A stretch of DNA of 64,000 bases from Delphinapterus leucas (Eukaryota > Chordata > Mammalia > Artiodactyla > Monodontidae), in assembly GCF_002288925.2 (NCBI RefSeq), contig NW_022098069.1, forward strand, positions 69,024,758 through 69,088,757, written 5' to 3'. The notes below the pieces were generated by a model. That model did no database searches and was not told the DNA's origin. It saw only the letters and a list, made by a program, of their open reading frames with translations. This document shows positions 46,575 through 59,657 of this stretch, in pieces (the stretch's first letter is position 1; each line of letters begins with the position of its first letter). Position numbers and translations under genes: made by a program.

Positions 46575-48714
46575 TACTTAAATTTTTTGTGGAATGATAT
46601 TTAGATGTATTTAGGCTATTTGCTTTTTAAGAATCAGTATCTTCACAATCACTAGTGTTTGCCTGTTTTTTATTATCTTGTAGAAGACATAGGATAGGGA
46701 TTTGGGGAGGGGACCATTGTCACTGTGATTAGTTACGCTGAATCATTACCATAGTTTTAAAGGTTGCAGTTTTAAATGTTGGAGTAATGAGTGATTTTGA
46801 AATTTCCAGAGACATCTTGATTTCTCTTTGGTCCTTGTCCTCTTGTCTTGTGGTAGTGGAAATGGTCATTTTACTGGCATTTCCTACTCTTTTTTTTCTG
46901 TCATCTCCATTTTTCTGTGCCTGCCTTCCACAGTGTATATTCATAATTGAATTTTTCCTGTCTACTGGAAATCTAAAACTTATTTAATGAGGATTTAGCT
47001 CACAGTTATTTACACTTGAATGTCAAGGAAGAAAGAGCACATATATTTCCTTACAAATTAGTATCTCACTCTTTTGTGATCCAGGTGCTTACCAGGACTG
47101 CTTTCTGGCCTATCCTAGGATTACTTAGAAATATATTTATTGCTGCTTTTGCATATGAAACCTTTCATAACTTTACAGTTTCACTTTTGTCTTTTTTCAT
47201 GATGAGAAAATGAGGAAGACTCTTTTTTCATGTAAAATAACCAACTATGTGTTAATTTATATGCACCTTTCATTAACTATTTAATTCTTTTAGGTCACAC
47301 ACAAAAGATAAGTGATGTTAAGAAATTTTCTTAATAAATTGAGTTTGTACTTGCTTAGGGATTATTACATATCCTATTTACTAATTTTTATTTAATGTGG
47401 ACTTTTATTCATTATACAATTTAGTGTACTTTGACAGTATTATTCAATTTTTGAATCTGGGTGGAGGATATATTAAGTGAACAATGGGTGTTCATTTACT
47501 ATTCTTTCAACTTTTCCTATGTGTTTATAAATTACAAAAGAAAAAGTTGGGAACACAAAAAATATTTGCTTTTTTATGCATTTTCATTGGTCCTTTCATC
47601 TTGGTCTGATTAATGCTTATGAGAAGAGTTAAAATAGCTATATCATACCATTTATGTATGAGGATATCAAGTCAAAGAAGTTAGGAATTCATATTGTATT
47701 CTTTCAAGTTTTATTTTCCTACAAAGAAAAAGTTATCTTTTGTTTCCAACATAGATAATTGTTTTCTATGGGATTTAAGTGTTATAATTAAATTTGAACT
47801 TTTTGAGATAACAAATCTCAAACATTTTGAAAGTGATCCGAAAAAAATAGGTAGACTCTGGTTTTGAGAAACACAAGTGTTCTGGATGTATTGAAAGAAT
47901 AAACTCCCTAACACTTTTTGCAATGGTGATTACCTTTAATTCCAAAGATAAAGAATTTTAAAGTTTAAACATTTCTTTCTCTGAGTTTATGAAAGAACCC
48001 TTTATCTTCCCCTGTGCATCTTTTCTAAACAGTGATTACAAGATTTATATTCTACTCAGAGTTAAGACTTCACCTTGGCTTGTGTGGGCTCTTAATAGCC
48101 TTTGGCATCTGTGTGTGTTTTTGTGCAGACTGTAGCACTTGACATACGGTTAAGTTTAGTTTGCCATCTGGGTCAATTACGTCAAAATATTTTCCAGTTG
48201 AAATTTCCTCTCTGCTTCTCGCTTGCTTTTTGTCTGGAGTGCTACAATAGATTAATTACCCTTGAATGGCTGGGCTGCTTTACTTTATGAAGAACTGTTA
48301 CTGATTCTGGAAGAAGGGTGATTAGGCCTCTGACAGGGATTTTCAGCAAGTCCTTTATTAGCTGTATTGGTGAGTACAAGGATGTAATGAACTTAGTATA
48401 TCCTTAACTTTTGGGGGAAACTTTTTCTGACACTTGTCCCAGAGAGGAATTGTGCAAAATACATCCCATTTTCAGGAAAAACCTGTATTTTACTGAAAGC
48501 AGTGCACAATTCAAAGTAATTACTATTGTTCGTTTAACTAGATTCCCTACTATTCTGTTACCAAAAGTACAAGATAATTTGAACTTTGTAGGTTCCAAGT
48601 TCATCTTCAAACTTTAAAAAAAAAAAATTAGGCTAGTCTATAAATCACAGAGCTTTTATTTTGCAGATATTGCCTGGAAAACTGCACAGATACCTCTTTT
48701 ACATACTGAATGCT
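46575..48714. other. Intron, unclassified
   Basis: No exon and no repeat I recognise. Confidence 0.5.
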
Positions 48715-48868
48715 TTAAGGTTAGTTTCTAGGATTACAAATAAGGATAGTGATGTTTAAGAAGGTGAAGTGACTTTTCCAAGTCAAAGTGGTGGTAATGG
48801 AACTGAAATTTGATCTCAGGACTTTCTGACTCCAGAGTCTAAGCACTAAACCCCACTGTATTATACAG
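48715..48868 (-). mobile_element. MIR SINE fragment
   Basis: Antisense MIR half: 'ggtgaagtgacttttccaag', 'gaactgaaatttgatctcagg', 'ctgactccagagtctaagca', 'ctaaaccccactgtattata'. Confidence 0.72.
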
Positions 48869-49239
48869 TCTTCCATTTTCCTTTTTTTTTTTTTTTTAAT
48901 AAAACTAGTGCCCAGTGCTTTTTTTCATTAATTACACCAACTTACTTGAGAAGGTAGTTCAGGCAGTTTCTATGGGGCAGGTTCAGAGATGTGGAAAGAT
49001 GTTTCTGAGACCTAGTTTAAAAAATAATTTTGTTTCTCTCAGACAAAGAAAACTGAGGAAAATAGCATGGCTTTGGAGCGGAAGTTGATTGAGTTAATAA
49101 GAAAGGGTAAACTCTGCCAAAGAAACAGGAACCTGATGAGCTAAATGGAAGTGTAGGGAAAAAGACTAGTGGTTGAATAATGTGAAGCTTGAAATTTACC
49201 TATTACTATATAATTTGTGCCCTTGAGATTGAGTGTGTT

Positions 49240-49395
49240 ACATTGAAAAGAGCATTAAGCTAGGATTCAGATAGCTTTGGTTTGATTTCTAACACTAGCA
49301 CTTTTTAGCTCTGTAACCTTAAATGCGTTCTCTAAGACTTAGTTTTTTCATCTCTATAGGCCTTTTGAGAGGATTATATTTAAATCGTAAGTGAA
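49240..49395 (+). mobile_element. MIR SINE fragment
   Basis: Sense MIR: 'aagagcattaagctaggatt', 'agcactttttagctctgtaacctt', 'ttagttttttcatctctata', 'gagaggattatatttaaat'. Confidence 0.7.
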
Positions 49396-49549
49396 GAAGT
49401 TTTAGAGGGCATAACTACTTAACTCTTAAGTGTGGGCTGCATATAGTTATGACTTCCTTACAAGAGGGTTCCTTATGGAAAGGAGGGAGGGGCAGAGTTA
49501 CTTGGTAGTGGAGAAACCTACCTCAGCCAGGTTATCATGGTTAACACCA

Positions 49550-50070
49550 ATTGGTCATGTTGTTAGTATGTACCCGTCCGTGCATGATGCGATGAGAATG
49601 GTCCTTTCTTCCCAAGGTCTTCCTCCCAAACACTCATAATCCATGTCTACCCGTGAGAAAAACATCAGGCAAACCCAAATTGAAGGACGTTCTGTAAAGT
49701 ACCTAACCAGTACTCCTGAAACTGTCAAGGTCATCAAAAATAAGGAAAGTCTCAGAAACTGTCACAGCCAAGAGGAGCCCAAGGAGAGGACAGCTAAATA
49801 TACTGTTGTGGTTTCCTGGATGAGATCCTAAAAGGACATTAGGTAGAAACTAAGAAAACCTGAATAAACTGTGGACTTCAGTTAATAATAATGTATCAAT
49901 ATTGGTTCATTGTGACAAATGTATCACACTATATTAATATATGATAAGAATAGGGGAAACTGAGCGTGTGTTGGGGTAGGGATGAGTATATGGGAACTCT
50001 TGGTACTGTATGCTCAGTTCTTCTGTAAACCTTAAACTTTACCAAAACAAAAAAGTCTGTTAATTAAATA
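49550..50070 (+). mobile_element. Old L1 (L1ME-like) 3' UTR
   Basis: Ordered landmarks 'aaaacatcaggcaaacccaa' near 49658, 'gtcaaggtcatcaaaaataagg' near 49724, 'cagaaactgtcacagccaagagg' near 49753, 'aaaaggacattaggtagaaact' near 49829, 'gggaactcttggtactgtat' near 49991. The weak frame at 49643-49831 is 3' UTR sequence and not a gene. Confidence 0.7.
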
Positions 50071-50150
50071 AGAGTTCCAAGGTCAGTATCAGGGCATACA
50101 TATTATGTCTGGATTCAGTGAATGTAACTGAAGTTGAAAAGGCCAGCTCA

Positions 50151-50256
50151 GGACGTCCCTGGCAGTCCAGTGGTTAAGACTCCATCTTCCACTGCAGGGG
50201 GCACAGGTTCATCCCTGTTTGGGGAAGTTCTGCATGCCACGCAGTGTGGCCAAAAA
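50151..50256 (+). mobile_element. Short tRNA-derived SINE
   Basis: About 105 bases: ggacgtccctggcagtccag head, 'gcagggggcacaggttcatccc' B-box region, ending 'cgcagtgtggccaaaaaaaa'. Perfect target duplication aaaaggccagctca at 50137-50150 and 50257-50270. It lacks the CHR body, so it belongs to a short tRNA-Glu-type group. Confidence 0.88.
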
Positions 50257-50270
50257 AAAAGGCCAGCTCA

Positions 50271-53200
50271 AGTGTTCTGTCCTGTGCTGTACATGGTGAG
50301 TGGATTGCAGGGAAGGAGCAGAATCACAGGGAGACTGTCGGTTCCTTGGGTGAGGGCTTTGGAGAAGACCTTTCCTATTCATCACCCCTCTGTTCATGTT
50401 CCACAAGATAGTGGAAAGTGACTGAGAAGAGCCCTGAGAGGAAGTCGGCTAGAGAAAGTGGGTTTGAGGCTTCCCTGAGCTTGCCTGTTTTACTGCAGTT
50501 CTCAGTTGAAGCCTATAAAGGTGTGTTGGTTCTGGCCCCAGGCCCCAACATTATAAAGAATACTTTCTTTTAGAGTTTTAGTTATTTTTTCTTTCACCTG
50601 GGTACAGCTTCTAATTTAGAGTCTCACTAGGAACTATGTCCAGTTTCATGCCTTTTGTGGACCCTAACTCTTTATTCTCCTTCCACAAGTTTATTGCTAT
50701 TTGGGCTCATCTGGAGTCTGAAACCTTTTGAGTTTCTGTTTAATTTCCATTAGGGTTTTTTTTTTTTTCAACTTAAAAAAATCTTGATGTCTCCAAATAG
50801 TGTTGTCTTATGTGCCCCATACTCTTAAGTTGACAGTTATTAGCATCCATGTTAAATAAAGACATATAGTTAGTTTTATCAATGTTTGAATGGCTATTAG
50901 AGAATAACTAATAATTATGTATTTTTCTTAGGACAAATAGAATAGTTACTGTGCCATGGTCAGTATCACAAAGTTATGTAGAAGTTAGATTGAATTTACT
51001 TAAATTTTGTGCACCATATAAGCTGACATGTTAAATTTGAGACATCATATATTAAAACTGTATATGTTAATAAATTTTTTTTTGAGTTGGGCTTGTATCA
51101 GATTAATGTCTTGACATGAAAGTATTCTATAACACGTGGCTAAAAGTAAAAAATGACAATATATATAACAAATAATAACAAAACCTTTAGTATTTGGAAT
51201 CTAAGACCTAGAGAAATTTAGAAGGAAAAGAATGCTTTTACATTTCCAAGAAGTTTACTTAATAATAGAGCATTTTGTTGTTGTGTCAGTTCAATTTTTA
51301 TTTGTGGATTTCAGCTGAGAGAGATTAGTTATTTTTTCCTTCTTTTAAATCTCTTTTGAATGAAATTTAATTGGGATTGAAATAAATATTACAGTTTCAT
51401 GTCTGTAACACTAAAAATATTTGTAAATGTTTTAGTATTGCAACAATAACTCAAATATGTATTAAGCACCTTCTGTATGTCTGGCACTGTACATGGTAAA
51501 CAAAGTGCATTAGATGGTCTCCTTGGTATCTACCAACTCATGATTCAGTAAGAAAGACATTTGACTAAGCAAGTGTTATAATGAAATGGATAGCATTTAG
51601 AATCTTGATTAATTGTATGTGAGAAATGAGAAAGAAGTCAAAGGTGATTAAAATTTTTACTTTTAATGACTGGCAGATGGAAATACCCCAACTCTAGGAA
51701 GAGTTAGCATGTGAGGAGGAAAAGTAGGTTGGAGGTGGGAGAGCAGATACCAGATTGGGATTTAGATACGTGGAGTTTGAAATGCCTTTAGAGCAATATG
51801 GCAGAAATGTCCAAAAGGGTGTTGAATATGAGTTTGTAGCTCAAGAGAAAGGTTATTTCTAGAGATTAAAACATGGAAGTTGAGACCTCGTGTTTAAGAT
51901 TGTGCACAGTAGTCAGTAAAGGGGATTGAGAGTCATGAGAGTGGTCACTAATATAAGGGATTTTTCTGGGGGGTGTGCACAAGTGCACTTTATAGCTAGC
52001 TTAACTGTAGTCAGCTTGGTGCCCACAGTGTAAGTTCTGAAGAAATGTGTCATTTTCTTTTCTTGAATAAATGAATTGTGGGGAAGGTTTGTATTATACT
52101 TTTTGAGAAAACAGCTTGAATTCTATTTCCTTCTCTGCCAGACCCTCTCACTTTTTAGGGGTTTTTACTTGCCCACGGCATTTCTTGCCTAGTACTTAAT
52201 GCCTGTTTTCAAACTCTTTGAAGTGCTTTCCCAAAATGGCCTTCTCTGTGTGCTGATGCTGTACTTTTTATTAATTTTCAAGATCCTTTACTCACATTGC
52301 ATATATATAGTTCTATCTCATGTGACTTTGGGTTTTTATGAGCTTATTCCATAACATTTAACCATAGTTAACGCTTGGGTTAACTTGCCTTCCCTAGACA
52401 TTCGGGAACTTATACAACCTTGATTTGAATTGTAATAGCCAAAAGCAACAGGCAGGTGTCAGACACATTTAAAAAGCCCTTGAGAAGACTGGAAAAAACC
52501 CAGTAGTGATTAAAGGGGCCAAATTGCAAGAGCATGAGGTATAAATATTGTACTTAAATTTGTGACTGATATGGTGTAAAATACTGAAACACAGTAAAAA
52601 ATAAGTCAGGTTTAGTTTTCACTAGATTTAACAGAACAGTTGGACAGATTTTTACATGTTTTTATGTTATTTTTGTTGTTTTATAAACTTGAACACTTGA
52701 AATCTTGGTCATGGAAAAATTAAAAATAACATTACCCCAAAACAAGCCAATTTATGGTACTTAACTTACTTTTGGTGGTTTCCTTGGTCACGCTTATCAA
52801 TGAAGCACTTACCTAGGCAGGCGAAATGTGGCAGGACTAACATAACATAGTTATTTTGGTAAGTAAAATTAGAAGAGAAATAACCTTATCAGCTTTCATC
52901 AACCTTATCCATTCTAGGGATTCATGTATTATTTTTTAAAAGAGTTAAATAACTTAAGAGCAAATGTGGGATTCATAGACCATACTATATGTACCTAACC
53001 CTTATAATTAGATATGAATGGTCTCTTGTCTATGATGGTTATCAACAAAAATCCTTATTTTCAAATTAACCCATGCTAACAGCCATTTATTGACAGTTAG
53101 AATTTGCCCTTGCCACTTGATCTTTTCCCACAAATACCTTTGAATTTGAATTGCTGGTACCATGTACAATCTTAAGTGGACATTTCCTTTTTTTTTGGAA

Positions 53201-54458
53201 CTTGGAAAACAGAGGACATCATAGTTTTTAGAAAAAGTAGTCTGGGAACTCAAATCCTGTATTCTTGTCATCATTTCTGTCATTTAACTTTTCTGGGACT
53301 TCTGGCATTTCACTTAACTTCTTTGGGCTTTGTTTTGCTCAGGTTTTAAGTGAGATGGGTTAGAGTAAGTGATTCTCCTAAAGCCCTTCCACGAATAACA
53401 TTCTATGAGTAGCTCACATAATGCTTATATTCTAATCTGTTGTTTATCTTTTTTGCCTGTTGGTGGCTAATCTATTCACCTCAGAGGAGTGTTGTAAGCA
53501 GTAAGGGGATAATACATATCAAGCGTTTAGCAAGATTTCATAAAATTAGCTGATGCTAGTTGCTGTTTTCCTCTGTTTTTAAGAATTGGATTATATTTGA
53601 CCTCAAATAGAACAAAAAAGTATAGCAGCACAGCTTATGATCCCGTAAGTTTTCTGTTAGTGTTAGAATAAGATGTAGTAAATATCTTTGAAAGTGATTT
53701 TAATCTTTTGCAACTTGTACCAGAATACAGTGATTTTGGGCAATTTGAACTTCAAACTCAAAATAACCTTTCTTGGGGATGATATTGCCTAGACTTCATA
53801 TGGAATTCTGGATTTATGTAACATATCAGTTCAGCTACTGGGGTTGCATTTTTAAGCCAGTCATCCAGGTAGGATTCCTCAGCATGCAGTTCTGTACAAA
53901 ATCACATGTTCTCTAGAGGCCTTACAGTACTTTTCATTACTGCTATGACTTGTTAGCAATACTTGACTTGAATTATTTTCTTCACAGCCCTAACTTCTTA
54001 GGTTAGATTTTCAAATCTGTTTGATATTTTTTTTTCTTTTGTTTTGTTTTTGGAGAAAAAGCACTGTTTGTTATCCGCAGGTTTTTCTATACGTAGCCCA
54101 CCTCTACGTAGTAGTGGAATGGCCCTTCATTGTTTAAAGCTGTAGGCCATATTTTCCCATTTTCAACACAATATTGTCGGTTTGCCTATACATCAGATTT
54201 TTAAAACATGTTAATCTTTCTGTTGTCTTTAGCAGCGTATTGTGTTCTTAGATCATGAAATGATCATAACCTTGTACTTTCCAACATCGATATTCAAGTC
54301 ATCTTTTTTAGAGTCAGCTCTATGGAGAACAGTAATCATTTTTCTGGATTCTATAACCGCTTTCCTTCAGTTAAGCCAGATAGCTAGAAGGCAGTATATA
54401 TGTATTAAGTATATTGCCTGCTTAAGGAAATGTCTTCCCTGGCTTACTATTTTTATGT
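50271..54458. other. Intron, largely unclassified
   Basis: No exon. About 51440-51990 has the feel of an ancient LINE or MIR-like repeat ('tctgtatgtctggcactgtaca' near 51472, 'ggagtttgaaatgcctttag' near 51773), not assignable by eye. Nothing else recognised in 4.2 kb. Confidence 0.45.
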
Positions 54459-54474
54459 TACACCATTGAATTTT

Positions 54475-54681
54475 TTTTTTTTTTTTTTTGCGGTACGCGG
54501 GCCTCTCACTGTTGTGGCCTCTCCCGTTGCGGAGCACAGGCTCCGGACGCGCAGGCTCAGCGGCCATGGCTCACGGGCCCAGCCGCTCCGCGGCATGTGG
54601 GATCTTCCCGGACCGGGGCACGAACCCGTGTCCCCTGCATCGGCAGACGGACTCTCAACCACTGCGCCACCAGGGAAGCCC
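54475..54681 (-). mobile_element. CHR-2-type SINE
   Basis: T run, tttgcggtacgcgggcctct, and the head complement ending ccaccagggaagccc. Target duplication tacaccattgaatttt at 54459-54474 against tacaccattgactttt at 54682-54697. B-box complement (gggcacgaacccgtg) well kept. Confidence 0.94.
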
Positions 54682-55563
54682 TACACCATTGACTTTTATG
54701 GAGAGTTGCTAGAACAGTAACAGTAATACAGAGTTTGCATGATAATAAAGTAACAGTGACACCAGCAGTTTCCTTTCTGATTATTATTAGGTCACCCTTG
54801 CCTAAGTAGTCACTCTAAACTGAATGAAATTCTGCATAAAATTTTCTTATCCCTTCCTCACTCCCCCCGCAACCCCTCCCCAACAAAAATCCATTCTCCT
54901 GATTATCTAAAGCTTCTTTTATTGAATGGGCCCGAATTGTTTTGTTGTTTACTTTCTTAACTCTTTGTTCATAGTCCCTTTTGGGTAAAAGTATAATTTA
55001 TATTATATATTATAAATGGGCAGACCTTGTTTTGCCCTGTAGTGCAGGGCTCTAAAAATGGTCATGCAAGATGAAACCATGCAAAATGATCTTAATACCC
55101 AATGGGGAAAATTACAACTGTTCCATGACCTTTGAAAATTTGGCAAAACATTAGGAGCTCTCTACTCTTGGTTGTAAGTGTACAAGGCAGTGGATTTTGG
55201 CTGTATAATAACTTTCTTGCTGGTCTTCTTGCTGGCAAACTGTCTCTGTAGTCCAGCCCTTCATATTTTATAAGGACACTACAATTTATTTACCCATTTT
55301 TATGTTAATGAATTTTTAGATTTAATTAATGTTTAGATTCCAGGTTTAATTTTTTTGTTGCTGTAAAGAATGCTTCACTAATATTCTTGTACATATCTAC
55401 TTGTGTGTATGTACAAGAGTTTCTCTAGGGTATACATACCTAGAAATAGAAGTTTGTCATTGAGCATGAACAACTTAAACATTACTAGCTATTTTAAAAT
55501 TGCTTTTTTTTTTAACGGTCATTGATTTTTTTCATTAATATTTTAATCAATTCTCTCAGTGTT

Positions 55564-55782
55564 CTTTTTTGTTTCTTTGTTTGTTTTTTTGCGGTATGCG
55601 GGCCTCTCACTGTTGTGGCCTCTCCCGTTGCGGAGCACAGGCTCCGGACGCGCAGGCTCAGCGGCCATGGCTCACGGGCCCAGCCGCTCTGCGGCATGTG
55701 GGATCTTCCTGGACAGGGGCATGAACCCTTGTCCCCTGCATCGGCAGGCGGACTCTCAACCACTGCGCCACCAGGGAAGCCC
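55564..55782 (-). mobile_element. CHR-2-type SINE
   Basis: Antisense, with a T-rich tail interrupted by g and c, tttgcggtatgcgggcctct. Target duplication tctctcagtgtt at 55552-55563 against tctctcaatgtt at 55783-55794. Same strand as the copy about 0.9 kb to its left. Confidence 0.93.
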
Positions 55783-55902
55783 TCTCTCAATGTTTTGAAG
55801 TCCAGGTTTTTCACTCAGCAATTGTGTCATTGATATTTTTGGTGACTTTTGATCTCATTGGCAGAAATGAACTATTTCAAATTGTATGAGATTAATCTAG
55901 AT

Positions 55903-56080
55903 CAGCAGTCAGCAAACTGCAGTTTTGGGGCCAAATCCAGCTTACAGTTTATTTTAATTTAGCCCTCTGGTTAAGAATGAACTTTACATTTCCAATGGGA
56001 TGTTTAAAAGAAGAAGAATATGTGACACAGGATGTATGAGTCCCAGAGTGCCTGAAATATTTACTCTCTGGCCCTTTACA
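55903..56080 (+). mobile_element. Nonautonomous hAT-type DNA fossil
   Basis: Left end cagcagtcagcaaactgcag and interior 'ggggccaaatccagcttaca', 'ctctggttaagaatgaactttacattt', then 'cctgaaatatttactctctggccctttaca' at the right. The right terminal repeat is cut short. Family of the Charlie or Tip100 type; exact name uncertain. Confidence 0.7.
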
Positions 56081-58489
56081 TTTTATCTTCCTCAATCCCA
56101 CAATACTTGGGAAAATGCCTCCAGGTTTATTTATCTTACTGATAGTTGTGAGTATAAATTTTGTGTTTTTGTTGTATAGTCTAACCTGTGTCTAAAACCA
56201 AACTTGTAAAATTGGTTTGGTATTAAGCTGTTGCTATTTCTTTATCCTTTAAAAAGTGAGAATGTTGTGTCTCGGCATTACTAATGTTTCATTGTTTGTC
56301 TTTATTCAAGTTAAAGCTATTTGGGATTGTATTATTTAAGAAATTAAGATAATTAAATCATTGGTGATGAGGTCACTCTGTAGTTATCTTTGGGGAGTTA
56401 GCTTCAAAACAGTTCTGTTGTGTAAATATGATTGCTTGGAGACAGTTTAAGTATCGATGTACAAACAGTTGACATATTAATTGTAAATAATATTTAGTCA
56501 TCAAAAGCACTGTCCAAAGCAAGTTTTCTTAATAACTTTGTTTGCTTACAGATAATTTATGCATTCCTTGGTTGTTGGTAAATTTCAGTCAGATGTAGGA
56601 GTACCTTTAAATGTTAGTTATGCTTTTCATGCATCTGCCCCCTAATTAGCCTCAAATATTAATTTTTTTACAGTATGTATAATTTATTACTCTGAAATAA
56701 TTTTGAAAAGATTATTTTTAAAGAAAATAGGAAAACACACATAAGAAATAGATGAGAGTTTTCTTTTGGGGGGAGAGGGGAACATAATTAACCTTGTTAA
56801 TGTTATATAAAACTTACTAATGCATCAACTTAGATTACTCAGAAAATCAGGCAGAAAGGTAAAATTGCCCCTCTCATTACTTAAGGATTTCTGTATTTAT
56901 GCTATCAGATAACTCAGCTGAACATGATGAATGGCAGTATCTTTGGAGCAGCTGGATTTTGTCAGCCTGAACTCTGAGTTATTCTTACTATCCTTTTCTT
57001 ACTCTTATCCTTGACTGTTCTACCCTGATCCCCATATGTTCTAATCTATTTACTCGTTACCATATTATAAAATTTCAATATTTTTGAAGCACCATTGTAG
57101 AGGTAGTATAAAAAATATTAAAAGATTATCTTCCTTTCCTCAGGCGTGTTTGTAATTTGAAAGACTTTTTTATGCCCGTAATTTTTGTTCATTTATCCCA
57201 TCTGTTCTTTTTTTTCCCCCTTTTCCTGCCTTCTTTTGGATTAGTCGAGTATATTTTGGTATTCTAGTTTATCTCCCCTATTTTCTTGATAGCTAAACCT
57301 CTTGGTTTTTCTTTTTAAAAAAATACTTGCTCTAGGATTTATAGTATACACACTTAATTTACAATTTACCTTCAAATAATACTATACCACTTTATGTATA
57401 AGATTCTTAAAGCAATTTGCATACCTTTGGATGGAGAATTTAGAAACTAAGTTCTGAGTGTTACCTCATGGTGAGCCCCCCTCTGTGGGGAAGGTCTCCG
57501 TACCCCTCTTGATCTCTGACATCTCATGCTAGGTGGCTGCCACCACAAACCCCTGCACTGATGTCCCCTCGTCCTTCTGTGCTGTCCCGTCTCTACCACC
57601 CCATGGCTCCCAAACTCTACACTGTCTTTTCTCTGTCCCTTGTGGTGTTGCCCTTCTCACCCTACACCTAGTTATTCCCAGCATGTTGCCCTGAAACCTT
57701 TTTTGTCCATGTGCTTCCAGAAACTCTCTTTCCATGTTCTATCTGACCGTTTCCTTTATGTTAGCTTCTAGTTTTCTATCCTAGTTTATTAACTCCCTCC
57801 TTCCATTCTAAATGACCTGACATAGTTGTGATCTCATTGCTGTTCAGGATTATTCCTTGATTCCTTTACCTGGAAGGAATCTTTGTTTTATTTTTGCTTC
57901 TCTTCGTGGCATTCTCTATATAGTTGTGATATTTTTTTCTCACTGTTTTTTATTTTTTAAGAATATAATTATTGTTATGTTTTAAGAATAAGATTATTTT
58001 AGTAATCTATTAAACCATAAACTCATTATAGACACTTAATAAATATTCCTTGAATGAATAAATGAATGATTCAGTGCCTCTATATGTCAGCAAAGAAATT
58101 AAGCTGCTGGATATTTGTTTCTGATCTTCCCTGCCTTTGACTTTGTGTGGGTCTTTAATTTACTCACAGATGGAAAGTCATCATAGTAGCTCTGCATCTC
58201 TTTGTCATTTTACATAACTGAATTAATATATATATAAATTGCTTAGAACAGTTCATGGCACATAGGAAATATCCAGTAAACGTTAGCACTTATGTTCATG
58301 ATACAAAATTTTTAATTTTAATCATCTTGGATGGACTATTTTTAATGAGATACGTATTTCTGAGAGTTGCTACACTGAATATATTGAGCATCCTTTTTTC
58401 CTTCATGAATTAAGTCATTGTGAACATCAGAAATAGTATAAGTCAAATTTGAATTAGTATTCCTTCCCTCTTATTCTCTCTTTCACATC
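56081..58489. other. Intron, unclassified, with a weak L2 end
   Basis: No exon. About 57430-57780 is locally richer in C and G than its surroundings, without a recognisable element. 57990-58070 ends with 'aataaatattccttgaatgaataaatgaatg', typical of an L2 3' end. Confidence 0.45.
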
Positions 58490-58840
58490 TTGCTACTCAC
58501 AACAAATTAAGTTGATTTTATCTTTTTAAATAGTTTATGTGGCTGTCTTCTCATTTCCATTCCATTGTTTTACCTTAAGCCTGTGCCTCATCATTTCTCA
58601 CCTTTGCTGTTTTAAGAATTTCATAACTGCCATTCTGGTCTCATATGTTCCTCCCAATCATCCTTTATATTGTGTCTAGAATCATCTTTCCCTAATACAC
58701 CTATTATCAGTTAACTCCCCTAAGACTCTTCCCATTGCGTACAGGATAAAGTTTAAACTTGTTTTTGACATGCTTCTGCCTCCCACTTTAAGTAGCCTTA
58801 CTGTTGCTGCCTTCTCTCTGCCCCCTAAGCTCCACCTGTT
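58490..58840 (+). mobile_element. Diverged L2 segment
   Basis: 'gactcttcccattgcgtacaggataaagtttaaactt' near 58721 is the most conserved L2 block; the flanks are weak. Confidence 0.55.
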
Positions 58841-59394
58841 ATAAATTCTTAGATCAGTTCAAACTCAAGTTTGTTAGTCTTGTATATAACTGAAAAAGCC
58901 AGTGAACTCTAAGTTAAAATCTTAAGACCTCTTCTACCATTAAAGTGCATATCAACACCTGTTTTAGCTCATCAGAGACCTTTTTGATTTATTTCTGGGT
59001 CTTGATGTATTTCATAATTTTGAGGGTGGTAAATCAACTGCACACTCACCTGAAATGTTACTTTCTCTAGGAACATCCTTGACTCCAAGCAGTTGCTTTT
59101 CTATGTTTCAGTGGCACCTAAGCATCCCTCTATCCTAGCACTTGCCATGCTATATAGTATAACAGCTATCTTTGTAATAAGGTGTCTTATCTGAAGCTAA
59201 CTATTGCCTGTACCAATTTGTAGCATTAGTTGACATTCTGCTAGGGTTTGCCTGTGTGCTTCAATCAGTCCGATTTTTATTTAATTGGTGTATTTTGTTT
59301 CGGAAATACTCAAGCTAGTGTCTAGTTATATCCCGTAAATTGTTGGGACCCGTAATTTGCCTGGGATAGAACATGAATCTTGTTCAAAATAATA

Positions 59395-59460
59395 TGTGTG
59401 TGTGTGTACGTGTGTGTGCATACACGCACACATGTGCAGAGAGAGAAGCACACACATACA
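59395..59460. repeat. Alternating purine-pyrimidine microsatellite
   Basis: tgtgtgtgtg, acgtgtgtgtgcatacacgc, acacatgtgcag, then cacacacatac. Alternating composition of the kind that can adopt Z-form or cruciform structure. Confidence 0.75.
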
Positions 59461-59620
59461 TGTCTAATGGGTTTGGAATTGTGTGGGGAAGGGTATCAAT
59501 AGAAGCCAGATGCTGGGAAGAACAGTGAGTGAAAGCCCATAGCCGAGAAAGACATCTGGCATTTTGTACAATAAACTTTATACCAGTATCTGAAGGGAAG
59601 AGTTGTGGTTCTCAGGACAG

Positions 59621-59622
<2 letters not shown>

Positions 59623-59657
<35 letters not shown>
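59623..59657. repeat. (TTA)n microsatellite
   Basis: About eleven att units in a row followed by ttatttatttg. No SINE or LINE body is attached. Confidence 0.9.
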
